In this document: one piece after another, positions 1-8,611 of the stretch
Layout of the letters: each line of letters opens with the position of its first letter
Numbering within the stretch: the stretch's first letter is position 1
Assembly: GCF_020921035.1 (NCBI RefSeq)
Contig: NC_063155.1
Coordinates: 31,055,294 to 31,119,293 of the forward strand
From: Rhodamnia argentea
Lineage: Eukaryota > Streptophyta > Magnoliopsida > Myrtales > Myrtaceae
Length of the DNA: 64,000 nt
Direction: 5' to 3'
Notes under the pieces: generated by a model
Database searches by the model: none
What the model saw: the letters and a program-made list of their open reading frames with translations, nothing else
Told to the model about the DNA's origin: nothing
Made by a program: the position numbers and the translations under genes

Positions 1-14
1 GTTGTTTTGCTGGG

Positions 15-187
15 AAACAAATGGACATGGCTATGAAATAGAAATGGCGCTGCTTTGGGTGCCGAAGTCGATTTGGAGCAAAAATAACAAATATAGTGGA
101 AAATAATGTCGGCTAGGAATCAAATGGACGTGATCATGAAAAAGAAACGAGGCTGTTTTTGTTGCCGAAGTTGATTTGGAGCAAAAA
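15..187. repeat. Two-unit direct repeat (period about 100 bp)
   Basis: A unit of about 70 bases running from CAAATGGAC to TTTGGAGCAAAAAT appears near 15-86 and again near 114-187, with roughly 80% identity by eye. It begins at the window edge, so more units may lie upstream. No coding role is visible. Confidence 0.6.
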
Positions 188-194
188 TGAGGAT

Positions 195-392
195 TCATTG
201 CTCTCTCTCTCTATATATATACACACACATGATGTTGAGAGACGAAACCCTAGAATCAAGGTCACATGAGACTCCGGGGCAATCACAGCAATTGGATGCA
301 CCCAAGCTCGAATTCCAAGTGGACAGGAGCCTCCATGGGTTGGAGAACGAGTTCTTGAGCTGGATGAGGATCCATTCTTCAAGATCACTCAA
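195..392 (-). pseudogene. Relic of an LRR receptor-like protein N-terminus
   Basis: The minus-strand reading contains NSFSNPWRLLSTWNSS followed by NCCDCPGVSCD and RVSSLNI. This is the layout of the LRRNT_2 cap of plant leucine-rich-repeat receptor-like proteins and kinases: an amphipathic helix, a ...L.TW.SS block, the paired Cys, then a W/C-P-GV.C block leading into the first LRR strand. The usual CCxWxGVxC tryptophan reads as Cys here. No signal peptide precedes it and no LRR array follows, so it is a stranded fragment. The family call rests on this one motif; chance resemblance is possible. Confidence 0.4.
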
Positions 393-444
393 AACGACGA
401 TTGAAGAAGAAAGTCAAGAACATGAACAAAGTGGGTTTCGCTGA

Positions 445-984
445 TAAAATGGAAGGAAAAATGGCATTAATACTATTTTAAACTTTGGCCTAACGTGTAA
501 TGACATCTTTGGACTTTTAATTTATTTAATGTGATCCTTAAATTATTTCTCAATATTCAATCTATTCCCAAATCAATTAATTTGTTCCAACTATTCCCTC
601 ACCTTTCCATAAAAAAGGCAAATTAGTCCATTGGCATCATTTACCATAACTGTTGCCCAGATTTCTAATTTCTTTGGGCTTGGGTAAAATATAAGTGTGG
701 GAAACACGAGCGTATTGAGCGATTGTACCTCCGATTATCCTATTATAGTGAATTATTTTTGCTGGCTCTCTGTGTGGATGTAGGTACCGATGTTCGAACC
801 GAATTACGTAATCTCTAGTGTTCTTTATCGTTCCTCATTATTTTTTCTGGGCTTTTCATATTGACTTAATTTGCAAGATCCTGGTTAGTTTTCATGTTAT
901 ATTACAACAAAAAGAACCGCAAGAACGCGCGTCAATGAGGAAATCAACATGAAGCTCTCATTTAATGGGTTCAAGGGATTAGAG
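445..984. other. Non-coding AT-rich stretch with a possible copia LTR remnant
   Basis: No gene is seen. Around 670-900 the sequence reads like the 3' part of a plant Ty1/copia LTR: a GTGGATGTAGGTACCGATG block, then CCGAATTACGTAATC and a short AT-rich end. No partner LTR, primer site or coding domain is visible, so this is at most an old fragment. Confidence 0.3.
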
Positions 985-1440
985 AATCATGAGAGTACGA
1001 GGTTGCTTTTGAGGAAGGCAGGGGCAATAAGCAAACGCCCTTTTACGCAAAAGACGGTGAGCTATCGGTGAGCTATCGGATATATTCATCATAGATTTCG
1101 GCATTGCATTTGGTTTTCAATGGCCAAACCTCATAGAGAAGCTCTCTTCTCGATCGGAAGGGCCCTATAAATTGCGCATCATAGGGATAGAGCTTTCGCA
1201 GGCTGGTTTGCGCCCGACGGAAAGAGTAAAGGAGGCAGATCGCCGTTTGAAAAAGTAATGCGAGCGTTTTAATGTCTCTTTTGAATTCGGTTTCATAGCG
1301 TCAAGCAAATCATACGCTGCAGAAAATTGGAAAGTGCCTCTCGGAATCTTGTCGCAAAATATCGCGATTGTGACAACAAAGAGAGGTTCGTTTTACAGAG
1401 AGAATTCCATGGACGGGAGATTATGAACGTCGTAGCATGT

Positions 1441-1491
1441 GAAGGTTCAGAAAGGATTTTTTTTTTTTTGGTCGAAGGTTCATAAAGGATT
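1441..1491 (+). repeat. 18-bp duplication flanking a T-rich insert
   Basis: GAAGGTTCAGAAAGGATT (1441-1458) recurs as GAAGGTTCATAAAGGATT (1474-1491) with a 15-bp insert of eleven T plus GGTC between. It lies in the conserved CEGSERVERPETY block of the GRAS relic, so the ancestral state is known: one copy. It looks like a tiny insertion with a target duplication, or a slippage and repair event. Confidence 0.6.
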
Positions 1492-1610
1492 GAGAGGCCA
1501 GAAACGTACGGGCAATGGCAGGTTCATCATCTGAGGGCCGGGTTTAAGGCGCTTCCTCTAGACTAGGATTTCATGTAGCTACTCAGAGGTAAGATGAAAG
1601 CATGGCACCG

Positions 1611-2010
1611 GGCTAAAGTACACTACACGTATCAAAACTTGTGTATGATACTCACTTTAGTACCAAAACTTTAAAAACGATCATTTAAGTGCCAATTTTT
1701 TTTTAAAAACGATCACTTCGGTGCCAACTCGGATTTGAGCTGACGTGGCTCGTCAGAAATCCGACGTGACCTGCCTTTTTTATTAATATTTAGGCTGACG
1801 TCGCTCGTCAGAGTTAGTATTGAAGTGATTATTTTTCAAAACATTTGGCAGTTTTAAAAAAAAAATTGATACTTAAGTGATCGTTTTGAAAGTTTTGGCA
1901 CTAAAATGGTTGTTTTTCAAAAAAATTGGCACTTAAGCGATCGTTTTGAAAGTTTTGATACTAAAGTGAACGCCATACACAAGTTTTGGCACCTGTAGTG
2001 TATTTAAGCC
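1611..2010. mobile_element. Mutator-like MITE (family M1), copy 1, 400 bp
   Basis: The element starts GGCTAAAGTACACTAC and ends GTAGTGTATTTAAGCC, so the termini are inverted repeats that extend inward with repeated words of the type AAGTGATCGTTTT and TTTTGGCACTAAAGTGA. It is flanked by a perfect 10-bp direct repeat, CATGGCACCG (1601-1610 and 2011-2020). It interrupts the GRAS relic, whose paralogs read straight through the target. The TSD length and long TIRs suit non-autonomous Mutator-like elements. There is no coding capacity. Confidence 0.85.
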
Positions 2011-2113
2011 CATGGCACCGCAAGGATTCTGTGCTTGATGAAGATGGCAACTGGATGCTGCAAAGTTGGAGAGGTCGGATTTTTTGGGGCTCCTTCTGTA
2101 GGGTGCCTGCTTA

Positions 2114-2700
2114 GGATGCTCCAAAAAGAATGTTTTCTGTCATGATCTGTACATTAGTTGATAGGTCAAGGATTTGTATTATATTTCCGGCTCCTCCATT
2201 TGTTCATGTATCTTTTACTTGCAAACGAATGTTGAATATGGAATGTTTTTCTTAGTGTTCCTATAATTCTCGAGATGGGAATATGAAATTTGCAGCTTGT
2301 CCGCGGCACTGCCTTGTGAATTATGCTGCTAAGGTGCCTGCGATCTGTCTACCATAGATCTCACAAGTTCTGCAAGTAATACGGCAGCTCGAAGCTGATG
2401 AAGGGCAAGGGTGCAGCATTAATCAGTCATAGTTCGCGCTCTTCTCTTGATGATCAAAGAGTGTGAGTAAGTAGTTACATTTGTTCATAAAGTGTTCATT
2501 GCTCTACACCTCTCATAATCTCAGTGGCAGTTCCTTTTTCGGGTTTTGTTTAGCTCGTTTCAGAACTCGAGGGGCCAAGGGGGGCTCACGGAGGATGATC
2601 CATTTCAAAACACGATGGAGACGAAATTATGCTGATGCTAAGGGGGGAATCGTTGTCATTGATGAAATAGAATGGAAATTGACTTTCATTTTCTTTTTTC
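2114..2700. other. Flank of the GRAS relic, no gene seen
   Basis: This is the former 3' flank of the relic. Short open frames here show no recognisable protein pattern. Nothing else is identified. Confidence 0.4.
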
Positions 2701-2702
2701 CT

Positions 2703-3240
2703 ATAGGAAAATTGTCCAAAAAATTATAAACCTAATGCACTTTCGCCAACTGCTTTTTTGTGCTTTTTCTTTGAGCGGACCAGAGTCGTCGACAACCCTC
2801 ACCGGCCTTGAAGGCCTAGCTCACGGCCAGCGGGGTTGCAATGCCCTCGCCCATGACCATCGCGGTGTCGTCTGTCATGGGCTAGGGCACGAAGGCCCTA
2901 GCCAGATTTGGTTGGCGCCTTCGTGGCCAGCAAGGGCCACGTATGACCATTGCTGTCATAGAAAAAAAACTTAAAAAAAAGTAAATAAAAAGTAAAAATT
3001 AAAAATAATAAACAATTGAAAAAGTATTGAAATATCATTGCAAATTATCTACATCAACATCTGTCATGCCATGTAGGATGACCAAAGTCTACTTCGGTAA
3101 TTTTTTAGTAAACTTAGCCAAATGGAATTAATTGACAAAATATGAAAATGTTTAGGACTCAATTGACAAAATTGAAATGTTTAGAAATGAATTGAGAAAA
3201 GTGCAGTAAGTTTAGAACTTTTTGGATATTTTTTTGTTCT
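2703..3240. mobile_element. MITE-like inverted-repeat element with GC-rich centre
   Basis: The left end (about 2703-2740, AATTGTCCAAAAAATTATAA, then CCTAATGCAC) is mirrored by the right end (about 3201-3240, GTGCAGTAAGTTTAGAACTT, then TTTGGATATTT). Between them lies a GC-rich core (about 2775-2945) with repeated GGCCTAGC/GCCAGC words, then an AT-rich arm. A clean target duplication was not found. The ends and size suit a non-autonomous DNA transposon. A core of similar composition recurs at 27.9-28.7 kb and 43.7-43.95 kb. Confidence 0.5.
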
Positions 3241-3337
3241 TTCTAGTAATGTTGTGGAATTCCATAGAATGCTATTCAATTAGATTAATGACTTCCTTTC
3301 CCCGCCTAGTGAAAAAAATTGTTTTACAATTTTATTA

Positions 3338-4404
3338 AGACTCCGTTTCTTTCGCAAAAAATATGATGTTTTCTGAAAATATTTTTCAGAAAGTCATTTA
3401 AAAAAAAAAAGACGATATTTTTCGGTGTTTGATCGAGACTTGAAAAGGAACTAGAAAACAATTTCCATGTTTGACAAAGAATTGATTTTCGTATGAAAAA
3501 TCACCTAAAAATTCAAAATTTTAATTATTTTATATCTTTATATTAAAGAAATATTATTTATTTTTATTTTTATTTTTATTTTTCCCTTTCTTTGGTGGTT
3601 GCTGGCCATGGCCAGCCAACTTGAACAATTTGAAATCACCCAATTTTTTAAAAAAGACACTTGCAGCTTAAAGGTTCGGTTATGGAGTTGGGCGGCAAAC
3701 TCCCTAGGGCCCTTTTTTATAACTTTCATAAAGATGTGATATTGGTGGATCATGATGCATTTCCTGATACCATGCCGATGAACAAGCAGACCAAAACCTC
3801 CTGGAAAGGATCTAGAAATAGTGTAAAGACATGGGAATTGCTCCATACGTGGCTAACTCTTGGTCTGGGGAAGCTGTGTGCTATCTAGATAGAAGATTTC
3901 CAATTATTAGCTTTGGTTTAAGAAGCTCTATATTTTCGCAATACTCGCGAAAAAAAAGGACTGTTTTATTCGCTTTTTTGGGTGGGCCTTTCGTACTCTA
4001 ATCTGCAGCGATCGGCCACGACCATCCGCCCGAGGTTCTACCTTGACAGATTTGTTGAGACTAGACCTCGCTCAAGGCCGGTTGGGCGAGTGGCAGAGAA
4101 AGAAGAAAAGGAAAAAATAATAATTAGATAATCAATAAAATTAATAAAAAATTAAAATTTTAAGAATAAAAAATTATATTTTTTAAATTAATTAAATTGA
4201 AAATGAATGCAAAGGAATTGAGGAACATAAATGAAAATGTTTTCCTCTTCTCCAAGAGAGGAGTACATTTTCCTCATTTTTGAAGGAGTTTTTTTTTTAT
4301 GGATGAATTTTTTTTTTGGCTAGCTTATTTTTTGCAAACTAATTGTTCGAAAATTCAGACAATATTTTTTTGAAAATTGTTTACGGCGAAACAACCGGAG
4401 CCTA
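3338..4404. mobile_element. hAT-like non-autonomous element
   Basis: The left terminus reads AAGACTCCGTTTCTTTCGCA and the right terminus is its imperfect inverse (GGCGAAACAACCGGAGCCT), the pattern of a common plant hAT-like terminal repeat (AGGCTCCGTTTGTTTCG as I recall it). Subterminal arms carry GAAAAT/TTTTC words on both sides. The inside holds a frame at 3682-3888 (starting MELGGKLPRALFYNFHKD) that I cannot assign and that may be captured host sequence. No convincing 8-bp target duplication was found. Confidence 0.5.
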
Positions 4405-4729
4405 AATAAATGGTCACGATTTTCTAGGATTTCGGTGAGCATGTGTTAATTTCTCGATGATGCTTATGGAAATTGCTTAGCTCCATTGATGGGGACTCGA
4501 AATGACAGCTCTTGTTTTGATTTTACTACTAGATAGAATGAGGAGCTTCGACTCGTTTGGAAAAGGGACTTCTCTATCAATTGAATTTTAACCCTTTGTA
4601 ATTGAACATCTTGCTTGCAATCTAGATTGATCTGTAACACAAAGAGGATCAAAATTCCTAATCAGGCAGTTATAAAGAGCTTGGAACGCATCCCGGCCCG
4701 ATTCCACCTGGTTCGACTTGATTCTCTTC

Positions 4730-4975
4730 TTATGACGGGGCTGGTTTATCTTGAACACGAAACTCCCTCAATTTCACCACCTTCGCATCAATTCCAGTTC
4801 TGATCAATTCATCCGGCATGAGCTCATTATGGTCATACATTAGCCCATTAACCAATTCAACAATTTTTTTAGCTCCATCACGTGACACAAAGGAAGGCGC
4901 TTTAATTGTTGTTTTGTTTGTGAAAAAAAGGAGTGAGGGGAGATGATGAACGCAGGTACCTTTCTTGAAAATATG
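4730..4975 (-). pseudogene. Unidentified exon-like coding fragment
   Basis: The minus strand carries about 57 residues of protein-like composition ending at a stop: APSFVSRDGAKKIVELVNG, then LMYDHNELMPDELIRTGID, then AKVVKLREFRVQDKPAPS. The even hydrophobic/charged spacing looks like real coding sequence rather than a chance frame. Just upstream (minus sense) is a pyrimidine-rich tract that could be the end of an intron. I do not recognise the family. No further exons were found nearby, so it is probably the stranded 3' exon of a lost gene. Confidence 0.3.
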
Positions 4976-4992
4976 CATACCGAATCTTTTAT

Positions 4993-5870
4993 GATTGGGT
5001 TTGATCGTTCGAATTTCTAGTCAGAATAAGACTGGATAGGATATGATAAGAAATCCAAAAATTTTGTCATATCCTATCTATTATTTGATAAAACGTGGAT
5101 TTAAAATCAGATAAGCAGAGGTAAAGCGCGGCTGAGATCGATTTATTTTGGTAAAATATCATGATGCTTAGTGATTATTCATTGATGAATTCTAATGAGT
5201 GAGTTATTGTTGAACAAAGGTTTGTACCATCTAATTCGAGCACAACATCGAGGGAGCAAACCTCGTAGCATCGAGATTCTTGATTTGGAGTCGAATCCTT
5301 TGAGAATGACCTGTTAGCATTACTCATTATCTTATTGAGGGAGTTAAAAAGATGAACAATCTAATTATTTGATCTCTTTTCGCAAGTTGAAGATGCACTC
5401 TTGCAAGTCATCCAAGAGAGCTAGTTGATGATCAACCTTAACTTCTTCATAACATGTGTAGATCCCTTTTAAATGTTGAAAATGTTCGAGCAGTTAAAGA
5501 CCGAGAGACGTGATTTTATATCATACCAAACAATCGATTAAAGAACATGGTTGTGGAGATACTCGACTCTACAACAGGAGACCCTTGCCTGGCTCCGCCG
5601 AAGAAGCGACCATTCTTAATAACCACCACCGCTGGAGAGGTGGCCTGGTACGGTGGAGAGGCGGCCCAATACAGAGGAGAGGCGGTGATTGTGAAAAAAA
5701 CCTAGTTCTCCTCATGTATGCTTTCCTAAGAAATCCTATTATGGTCTATCCCATTCTTTTCCTTAGGATTTTTTTGTCTAAGCTATATCCCTCTATATCC
5801 TATACTAGATAGCTATCAAATACATGATAGAATAAAACATGTCATATCCTGACGACCAAACGCAACCTAT
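4993..5870. mobile_element. TIR-flanked element, about 0.9 kb
   Basis: The left end GATTGGGTTTGATCGTTCG and the right end CGACCAAACGCAACC are imperfect inverted repeats, followed inward by GGATATGATAAG/CATGTCATATCC words. The interior is unique AT-rich sequence plus a small cluster of GGAGAGGCGGC repeats at about 5625-5690. There is no transposase. Short flanking duplications are ambiguous. Confidence 0.4.
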
Positions 5871-5939
5871 AAGTATAAGTTGTCTAGTATAAGCATTACA
5901 ACAATGACGCCGCATAATTACATGCATATATCTAATACC

Positions 5940-6590
5940 GTAAAAAGCCCAAAACTCTAGCTCCAATCACAATTATATTTTAGAATTTATTTGTCAAATA
6001 AAAAACCATCAAACTTTAGGTTCAGTCCTAATCTATCCTTAGCTTTTTTTTTGTCTCATAAAAAATCACTAATGTTTACTTGAAGCCAAAATCTGCCTCT
6101 GTTAACCCTTCGTCCAAAAGTTCTCTTGACAAGCGAGAGATGAAGAACTCTCGAGTGCGAGCTATTCGAGTATCCCCGAGCCGAGTATTGCAAGTGCGAG
6201 CTTTGCAACCGTAGAACTTGTAAGATTCTCGAGCACGAGAGATTGAAGGCTGAGTGCGAAATTGAAGATCTCTGAACGAGACGAAAGAAAGGCTCTCTTA
6301 AGAGTAAGAGCAAACGAAGAAAGCAAACCCTAATTACTCTAGGTTTTCACGAAATTTCATATTGAAATGTAGAAATTCATCTCAAAAAGACGTCTTTTCG
6401 AATCTTAAATTTGAAGGAAAAGCTATAACAATGATGTGGAAATGCCCTATCACTATGGCCGATTTTTAACGGGATTAATGGGGGAGAGATATATGCTTAG
6501 GTAAAAGTTAACGATTTTTTATGAGATAAAAAGTGTTCTGGGTGGGCTAGGGATTGTACAAAAAATTAGGGATTTTTTATGAGGAAGTTT
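5940..6590. mobile_element. Inverted-repeat element carrying a GC-richer interior
   Basis: Words around TTTTTTTGTCTCATAAAAAATCAC on the left (6040-6075) recur inverted on the right (GATTTTTTATGAGATAAAA near 6511, and again near 6565). The interior (about 6095-6330) contains many CTCGAG/GAGTGCGAGC repeats and could be a captured fragment. Related AATCCCAAATCTGCCC repeats occur at 14340-14510. The class is uncertain and no target duplication was identified. Confidence 0.35.
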
Positions 6591-6759
6591 ATGGAAGAAT
6601 TGCTATTACAACTAAAATTGGGGTTTTTTTTTTTTTTTTGTATTAGGCATGTGTGTGTATATATATTGACAAAGCCTCTTTATATTCTATCAAGTAAAAC
6701 AATTGGTGGCGGCTATCCTCGATGACTTTTCTGGATGAAATTACCCTACTTACCTTATT

Positions 6760-7590
6760 AACTAATGCATGTCATGTCCGCACCCTTTTTTTCGGTCAAA
6801 TGTCCGCACTTGAACATCGGACAACCGATAAATATAGATCTTTGGAAAATTATCCTTTTTGGCCCAAAAAGAGGCTTCCTCACGTGGAAGGAAATCGCGA
6901 GGGGTCCCCCCACCCCCCACCAAGTTGATTTGGACAGACTCCCTCCGGTCGATCCAGCCTGGATTTACCTGCGGTTTCGGCTTCAAGGGCCGCCAGTCTC
7001 CTCCAACAGTCACAAGGGACGCGTGACCGGAGCCCCCGGTGAACCGGTGGGCGCTGCCTTATCTGACCGGGTCAAAACCTGGGGGAAACGTCAGAGCCCA
7101 CGTGCTTGCTGTTGCTCCGTCGCGTTTCCTCGAGTCTGGTCGGCTCGGGCTCGGTGCATTGTCCTATTGGGTTTTTATTACGTAGGATGACGATGATTAC
7201 CTAATCCCATTAGACTATACCTCGCGATCAGCGTTCACATCGCAATGCTCACTTGGTCGTCCCCCGCCCCCCCATCATTACACTCTTATAGAGCCGTCTC
7301 GAAGCGGCTTGCTGGGACTCGACTCGCCGCTCGCCACGTGTCGGGGTTGGGACCCGCCGCTTCGACTTCCCCCGTGGTCCTTCCTCCGCTCGTTCTTATT
7401 CAACGGTCGCAGGACCAAAAAGTACTGGCCACCTCCGGCGAGTCTCCGGGATCATCGTGTCGCTGTCGCTCAGTGCTTCAAAGGCTCATTGACCATTCAC
7501 CGATATCCCCGAAAGAAAAAAAGAAAACATTTCTTCTTGCGCACGGTCCTCTCTCTATATACATATGCAAGAGAACCCACTGACGTTCAC
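6760..7590 (+). promoter_or_regulatory. Promoter region of GRAS gene A
   Basis: A GC-rich stretch precedes the inferred first exon. Two G-boxes CACGTG lie at 7099-7104 and 7335-7340, and an inverted CCAAT (ATTGG) near 7166. TGACG cores occur at 7089-7093 (inverted), 7188-7192 and 7581-7585. A TATA-like CTATATACAT lies at 7555-7564, so transcription probably starts near 7590. TGACG is the core bound by TGA bZIP factors, which are known partners of Arabidopsis SCL14; any autoregulation here is speculation. The two long open frames in this stretch are GC-driven. Confidence 0.5.
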
Positions 7591-7657
7591 TCGTGCCTGT
7601 TGCTCGCGAGCTTCGTTCAGCGGAAACCCTCCTACGAGCTCCATATATCTCGCTAAG

Positions 7658-8555
7658 GTACGCACACACCACGCAGTGTTCTTCTGTTTACATCTGTTGC
7701 TTGTGGTCGTGCGACAGTCATTTCTATTGATCTTTCATGCCAGTGATGATGCGTTCCCTTCGCTTATTCCATACGTTGCTTTTCGCGTACCTGTGAATGG
7801 GTTCTTTTGTAGGTTTTTTCCCCCCCTTCTTTTCCCTTCTGGGTCTTAGGACCGATGTTGGTGGTTTCGAGTCCTAACGTCCAGAAGGCTGAGGTTCATG
7901 AACGTAGGCGATTGGATCTTAGGTTTCACGTGTACCCATCTTCATGCTTTTATGTTTCTGTGATTTCTATGAGCTGGCGTTTGATTTTGAGATTAATCCT
8001 TCGTCAGTCAGTCGTTGTGAATGACTTTTCGACCTTGGTTCCATATGAACAAGTCTGAAAGATTGAGAAATAAATTGAATCATCTGATTTGATTCGTTCT
8101 GTATAGCCATGGGATGATCATTTTAGGGTGATCTTTTTGTTGGCGGATGCTCCTATTACACTCAAGAACCAATTATGTTGCATCTCCATCGAGAATTGTG
8201 TAATCTCCGATTGACTTTGTTTATGATCCCTGCTTGTAGTTTTAGGTTAGGAAAATTGTGGTTGGACTAGACTAGATACACTGTAACCTTTGATAGGTGC
8301 CTGTGTCTGCTCATTCGTCTTGAATTACGACTCTGTGTTTTGCAAATTACTTTAACCATCTCATGCTCATCCGATGTTAACTAATTTATAGTTTGAGTGA
8401 ATGTTATCCCTTTGCTCTCTGTAGTTTTGGTTGTTTGCCTCGATTTAGGATGTATTGTACAATTTTAGGAAAAAAAAAAAGTTGAATTCTCTTACATCGT
8501 GGTCAATATTCAAGCTAGGTTTCAAACGGGTAGATACTTGCTACCTCTGTATCAG
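7658..8555 (+). other. 5'UTR intron of GRAS gene A
   Basis: Donor CTAAG|GTACGC at 7657/7658 and acceptor CTCTGTATCAG|ACA at 8555/8556. The same donor context (GTACGC) and acceptor (ATCAG|ACA) occur before copies B and C, which supports this as a conserved leader intron. The first exon (about 7590-7657) is non-coding; the second begins 56 bases before the ATG. Confidence 0.7.
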
Positions 8556-8611
8556 ACATCTGGTTGAGTTGAGGTGGTGAGCTTCTGAAAGATTTCGAGA
8601 CAGTGGTGACT

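Larger units (their letters stand above)
985..2113 (+). pseudogene. GRAS (LISCL-type) pseudogene, heavily decayed
   Basis: Pieces of a GRAS protein appear in the right order but in several frames. About 985-1075 corresponds to the pre-domain linker (EEGR.NKQ type). About 1090-1315 carries the VHIID region (IIDFGIAFGFQWP, then LRIIGIELSQAGLRPTERV). About 1395-1560 carries the HGREIMNVVACEGSE and ERPETYGQWQV blocks. About 2022-2113 carries the terminal SAW motif (NWMLQSWRGRIFW..F.RVPA then stop). The LHR I, most of LHR II and the PFYRE region are deleted. In-frame stops occur, for example after RRLKK near 1257. A 400-bp TIR element splits it at 1611-2010. It is the leftmost member of the tandem GRAS array and clearly not functional. 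Confidence 0.9.

Noticed and set aside
6765-7583. Two long plus-strand frames (141 and 112 residues) upstream of gene A
   Set aside because: They lie in the GC-rich promoter and leader of gene A, overlap in different frames and show no protein family pattern.
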